DNA from: Hormiphora californensis | Lineage: Eukaryota; Ctenophora; Tentaculata; Cydippida; Pleurobrachiidae | DNA: 64,000 bases | NCBI GenBank assembly: GCA_020137815.1 | Contig: CM035359.1 | Span: forward strand, 4,498,032-4,562,031 | Direction: 5' to 3' | Shown: piece after piece, positions 61,347 through 64,000 of the stretch | Position numbering within the stretch: the first letter of the stretch is position 1 | Layout of the letters: every line of letters starts with the position of its first letter | Made by a program: the position numbers and the translations under genes | Notes under the pieces: generated by a model | What the model saw: the letters and a program-made list of their open reading frames with translations, nothing else | What the model was told of the DNA's origin: nothing | Databases searched by the model: none

Positions 61347-63800
61347 ATGAACTTTTTACAGGTAATTTCAATAGCCGTTTTGCTCTGCTTCGTGTATTTT
61401 CTACTGTTTACCAACCAACACCAATCAACAGTCTTTCCAGGTAAACACTAAGTTATTAGATCATCATCAAAAACTAGTTAATTGAGTTCATTTTGACCAA
61501 ATTTGAAAAAAAAATCAGTTTCTGCTTGCAAGAGGTAAATTGTGATTTACAATCATTCAACTACAGTCGGACCCCGATTTAGGGACACCCTCGGGGGAAA
61601 GGGTCTTGTCCACTAAATCGGGGTGTCCACTAAATCGGGGTGAGCCATATTTGACCCAAAAAACCTATTCTATTGCCCAAAATGCTATATTATTAAGACT
61701 AAAGACACCTCTAACTGTTATATGCAATATTCATGTATTGATGACATGATCATTTTCTGATTAGAAAAAGAAAAATATAAAATAATTATTTTTCAAAAAA
61801 ATGTGGAAAATTTTCTAAGTCATACCAGCCCGTCCGGTTTGTATTTCGAATCGGTGCAACTTACTGGATATCCTGTCTAATTAGCGGGTTCAAAACGAAC
61901 CGATACGTGATACCATACCGAATCGGGGCACCCTAAGCGGCCCGGGTGAGGAAGTATACAAATTTCAAAATAACTTTTTCTCTAAAAATTTATGGGTAGC
62001 ACCGATCAAAGCATTGACAATCGTACTGTAAAATTTTGCAAAAAAGTTATAAAATTTTTTAAAGGTATACCAGCCACGTCCGAATCGTGTTTCGAATCGG
62101 TGCATCTTATCGCATGTCCTGCTGCTAATTAGACGGAACGAATCGAAACGTGATCCCCATCGAATCGAAATTTTGACGCTTGGACCTTGGTGAACTTGTG
62201 ATTCGATGGGCACCATGGGGATCACGTATCGGTTCGTTCCGAACCGTCTAATTAGCAGAATGACTTGCGATAAGATGCACCGATTCGAAACACGATTCGG
62301 ACATTGCTGAAATCTTTTTGAAAAATTTCACAAAAAATTTCACAAAAAATTTCACAAAAAATTTCACAAAAAAATTCTAAAATTTTTGGGGGAAAAAAAT
62401 CCTGTCCCTAAATCGGGGTGTCCCTAAATCGGGGGTCCCTAAATCGGGGTCCGACTGTTCGGGGCCTGGTAAGGCCCCCCGACCCGAATATAACCCAAAC
62501 TCAACCCATCCCCCCTAAAACATCCCCCCTAAAACTAAAACAACGGGGCCGAGCCGACAGGCCCTTAATACCAGATGAAAAAAAACCATAAAACCATAAA
62601 ACCATAACCATAACCATAAAACCATAGATATTTTTAGAGTGAAAGTTTTGAAGCCCCCTGAAGTAGTAGAGAGGTGTTCTATGGCTCGTTGGAAAGGTCT
62701 CGAGGTCCCGCGACGTATAGGGGGTGTGGTGATGGCCATACCTAAACCTATAAGGGGTAGGACGCGAAAAACAGTCAAAATAAGGGGTATACAGAACTCG
62801 GCAATTAGAAGGAGTAGAAAGGTGTTCTAGGGTGCGTTCGAAAGCTCTCGAGGTGCTGAAGTAATTGGAATGTAATTGGAAGTAATTACATGTAATTAAA
62901 GTGTAATTACATGTAATTAAAGGGTAATTACATGTAATTAAAAGGTCTAAATGACCCCAAATGACAATTTAGACATATTTTGACATATTTTGAGGCCCTG
63001 AGACCAGCGGGTGGCCAAATTTAATCAGGTTTCGGGTCGGCTGACGTAAAAACTCCGCGTTTTGGTCGAGGTATATATAATAAGAAAATACTTGACAAGT
63101 TGACACAGCTATTTTGTCTAATGTACTCAGCTCTAATGTACTCTAATGTACTCTAATGTACTCTAATGTACTCTAATGTACTCTAATGTACTCTAATGTA
63201 CTCTAATGTATACTTCAGGACCCCAAACAAAGAATCCCACGCCAATAAAATCGGAGGAAAAGTTCGTTGAGAAGGAACCTGAAACTGTCGAGGAACGGGA
63301 TGGCTTTGAAAATCATGCAACGGTAATTATGTTATGTGTATGAGTTTGGAGCTAACTACCAGTACCAATGCTGTTCTAACCCGAAACCCGAAACAGGGTC
63401 TAGCTATAGCAGGGTCTTTAGCAGAGTATATAAATATAGCTAGGCAATACCAATGATGAGTTTACAAACGTGACACAAGGGTCACCATGATATTTGTTTG
63501 TTTGTTAGGCACGTTATCAATTTACTCACGTCTCCCCTCACTGCAGGACCAGGATGTGAAGACATTGTTACGACCAGAAGAAGTAATTGTCCCTGACCCT
63601 GTGGAACATCATCTACCCAATGAAATATTTAAACCAATCATTCATAACAATGGCCATAACAAACTATCCCCCGACTACCATGATCAACCAACGGTTAGTG
63701 TTCATCTTTTTGATATTATTTTGATTTTGTATACTATGATTTCTTAGCAAGAGTATTATACAAGTTATAAACATGGACCTTTCAAGTCACCCCCCCCCCC

Positions 63801-63831
<31 letters not shown>

Positions 63832-63984
63832 CTAAACCGTGTGTTTACAGGTTGTAGCAGAGTTAGATTTCACTCGGTTAAAGACCGCTGGGGAGTTTCC
63901 GGACCGGTACTCTGATTTCGGGGACCCGGAAAAGTTTGATTGCGATGGAGAGTACTGTGTAATCAATGGACGATCTGTTAAACA
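61347..63984 (+). CDS. Type II membrane protein, N-terminal part (runs off the window)
   Basis: Coding exons: 61347-61440, 63219-63322, 63547-63693, 63851-63984 (GTAAGT donor at the last, phase 2). The phases close (1,0,0). The first 31 residues give a short cytoplasmic start and a hydrophobic anchor (VISIAVLLCFVYFLLF), as in Golgi-resident glycosyl- or sulfotransferases. An acidic, low-complexity stem follows (KSEEKFVEKEPETVEERDGF), then a more ordered region with FDCDGEYCVINGR at the edge. The layout fits a Golgi enzyme, but the catalytic domain is beyond the window, so the family cannot be named. Intron 1 (1.78 kb) holds a pogo-like element and a decamer repeat. Confidence 0.82.
61564..62457. 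mobile_element. Pogo-like element, long form (894 bp)
   Basis: CAGTCGGACCCCGATTTA to TAAATCGGGGTCCGACTG. TA at the left; the right flank is TT, presumably mutated. The interior matches the 860-bp copies but is more diverged, and the sequence was rearranged near 62160. Confidence 0.9.
62458..63118. other. Intron DNA with short repeats
   Basis: ACCATAAAACCATAACC repeats at 62585-62625 and TGTAATTAAAGGGTAATTAC repeats at 62868-62943. No exon seen. Confidence 0.5.
63119..63211. repeat. Decamer array (CTCTAATGTA)n
   Basis: About eight perfect copies ending directly before the exon 2 acceptor (TATACTTCAG). Confidence 0.95.
63789..63829. repeat. (CA)n microsatellite preceded by a C-run
   Basis: In intron 3 of the type II membrane protein gene, 20 bp before the exon 4 acceptor. 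Confidence 0.95.
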
Positions 63985-64000
63985 GTAAGTCACCGTTGGT

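Overview
The window looks like nuclear DNA of an invertebrate animal. It has spliced genes with GT..AG introns, four tetraspanin genes, rhodopsin-type receptor sequences, many non-coding DNA transposons with target-site duplications (TSDs), a tRNA-derived SINE, a LINE fragment, and very abundant (CT/GA)n and minisatellite DNA. A sponge or another early-branching animal is plausible, but nothing here fixes the species. No bacterial operons, CRISPR arrays, rRNA genes or convincing free tRNA genes were seen. Exon structures were built by hand from splice signals, reading phase and comparison among paralogues; no transcript data were available.

Layout. 1-15 kb is mostly repeats. It holds a (CT)n block, an intact 893-bp hAT-like element with an 8-bp TSD, a two-exon reverse-strand gene whose 3' end reads into that element, small hAT MITEs, a dead LINE fragment, a homopolymer-inflated tract at about 10.43-13.0 kb that may be poor consensus sequence, and two phase-compatible exons of an unidentified reverse-strand gene. 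15-21 kb is minisatellites and GA-rich DNA, including an array of RFX-type X-box palindromes.

21.5-43.2 kb is the core: a cluster of four complete tetraspanin genes. TSP3, TSP2 and TSP1 lie head-to-tail on the reverse strand and TSP4 is divergent on the forward strand. The large introns of TSP1 and TSP3 host opposite-strand genes: a BTB-domain gene split by a 936-bp foldback transposon, and a GPCR broken by a MITE. Between TSP3 and TSP4 lies a 3.1-kb nest: an 860-bp pogo-like element carrying a 2.25-kb piggyBac-like element that is itself largely a long inverted repeat.

43.9-47.3 kb holds a four-exon gene for a secreted 126-residue cysteine-rich protein, with a small secreted-protein gene on the opposite strand inside its second intron. 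48-59 kb is gene-poor and rich in foldback elements, a dispersed 'GGACTCT' repeat with an inserted SINE, microsatellites and minisatellites. 59.1-60.2 kb encodes a second GPCR with one frameshift. From 61.3 kb to the window edge lie the first four coding exons of a type II membrane protein.

Taken together, the tetraspanins and receptors suggest a surface-receptor neighbourhood. The more striking theme is how often transposons meet genes here: they lie in introns, supply stop codons, split open reading frames, and in one case could act as an intron.
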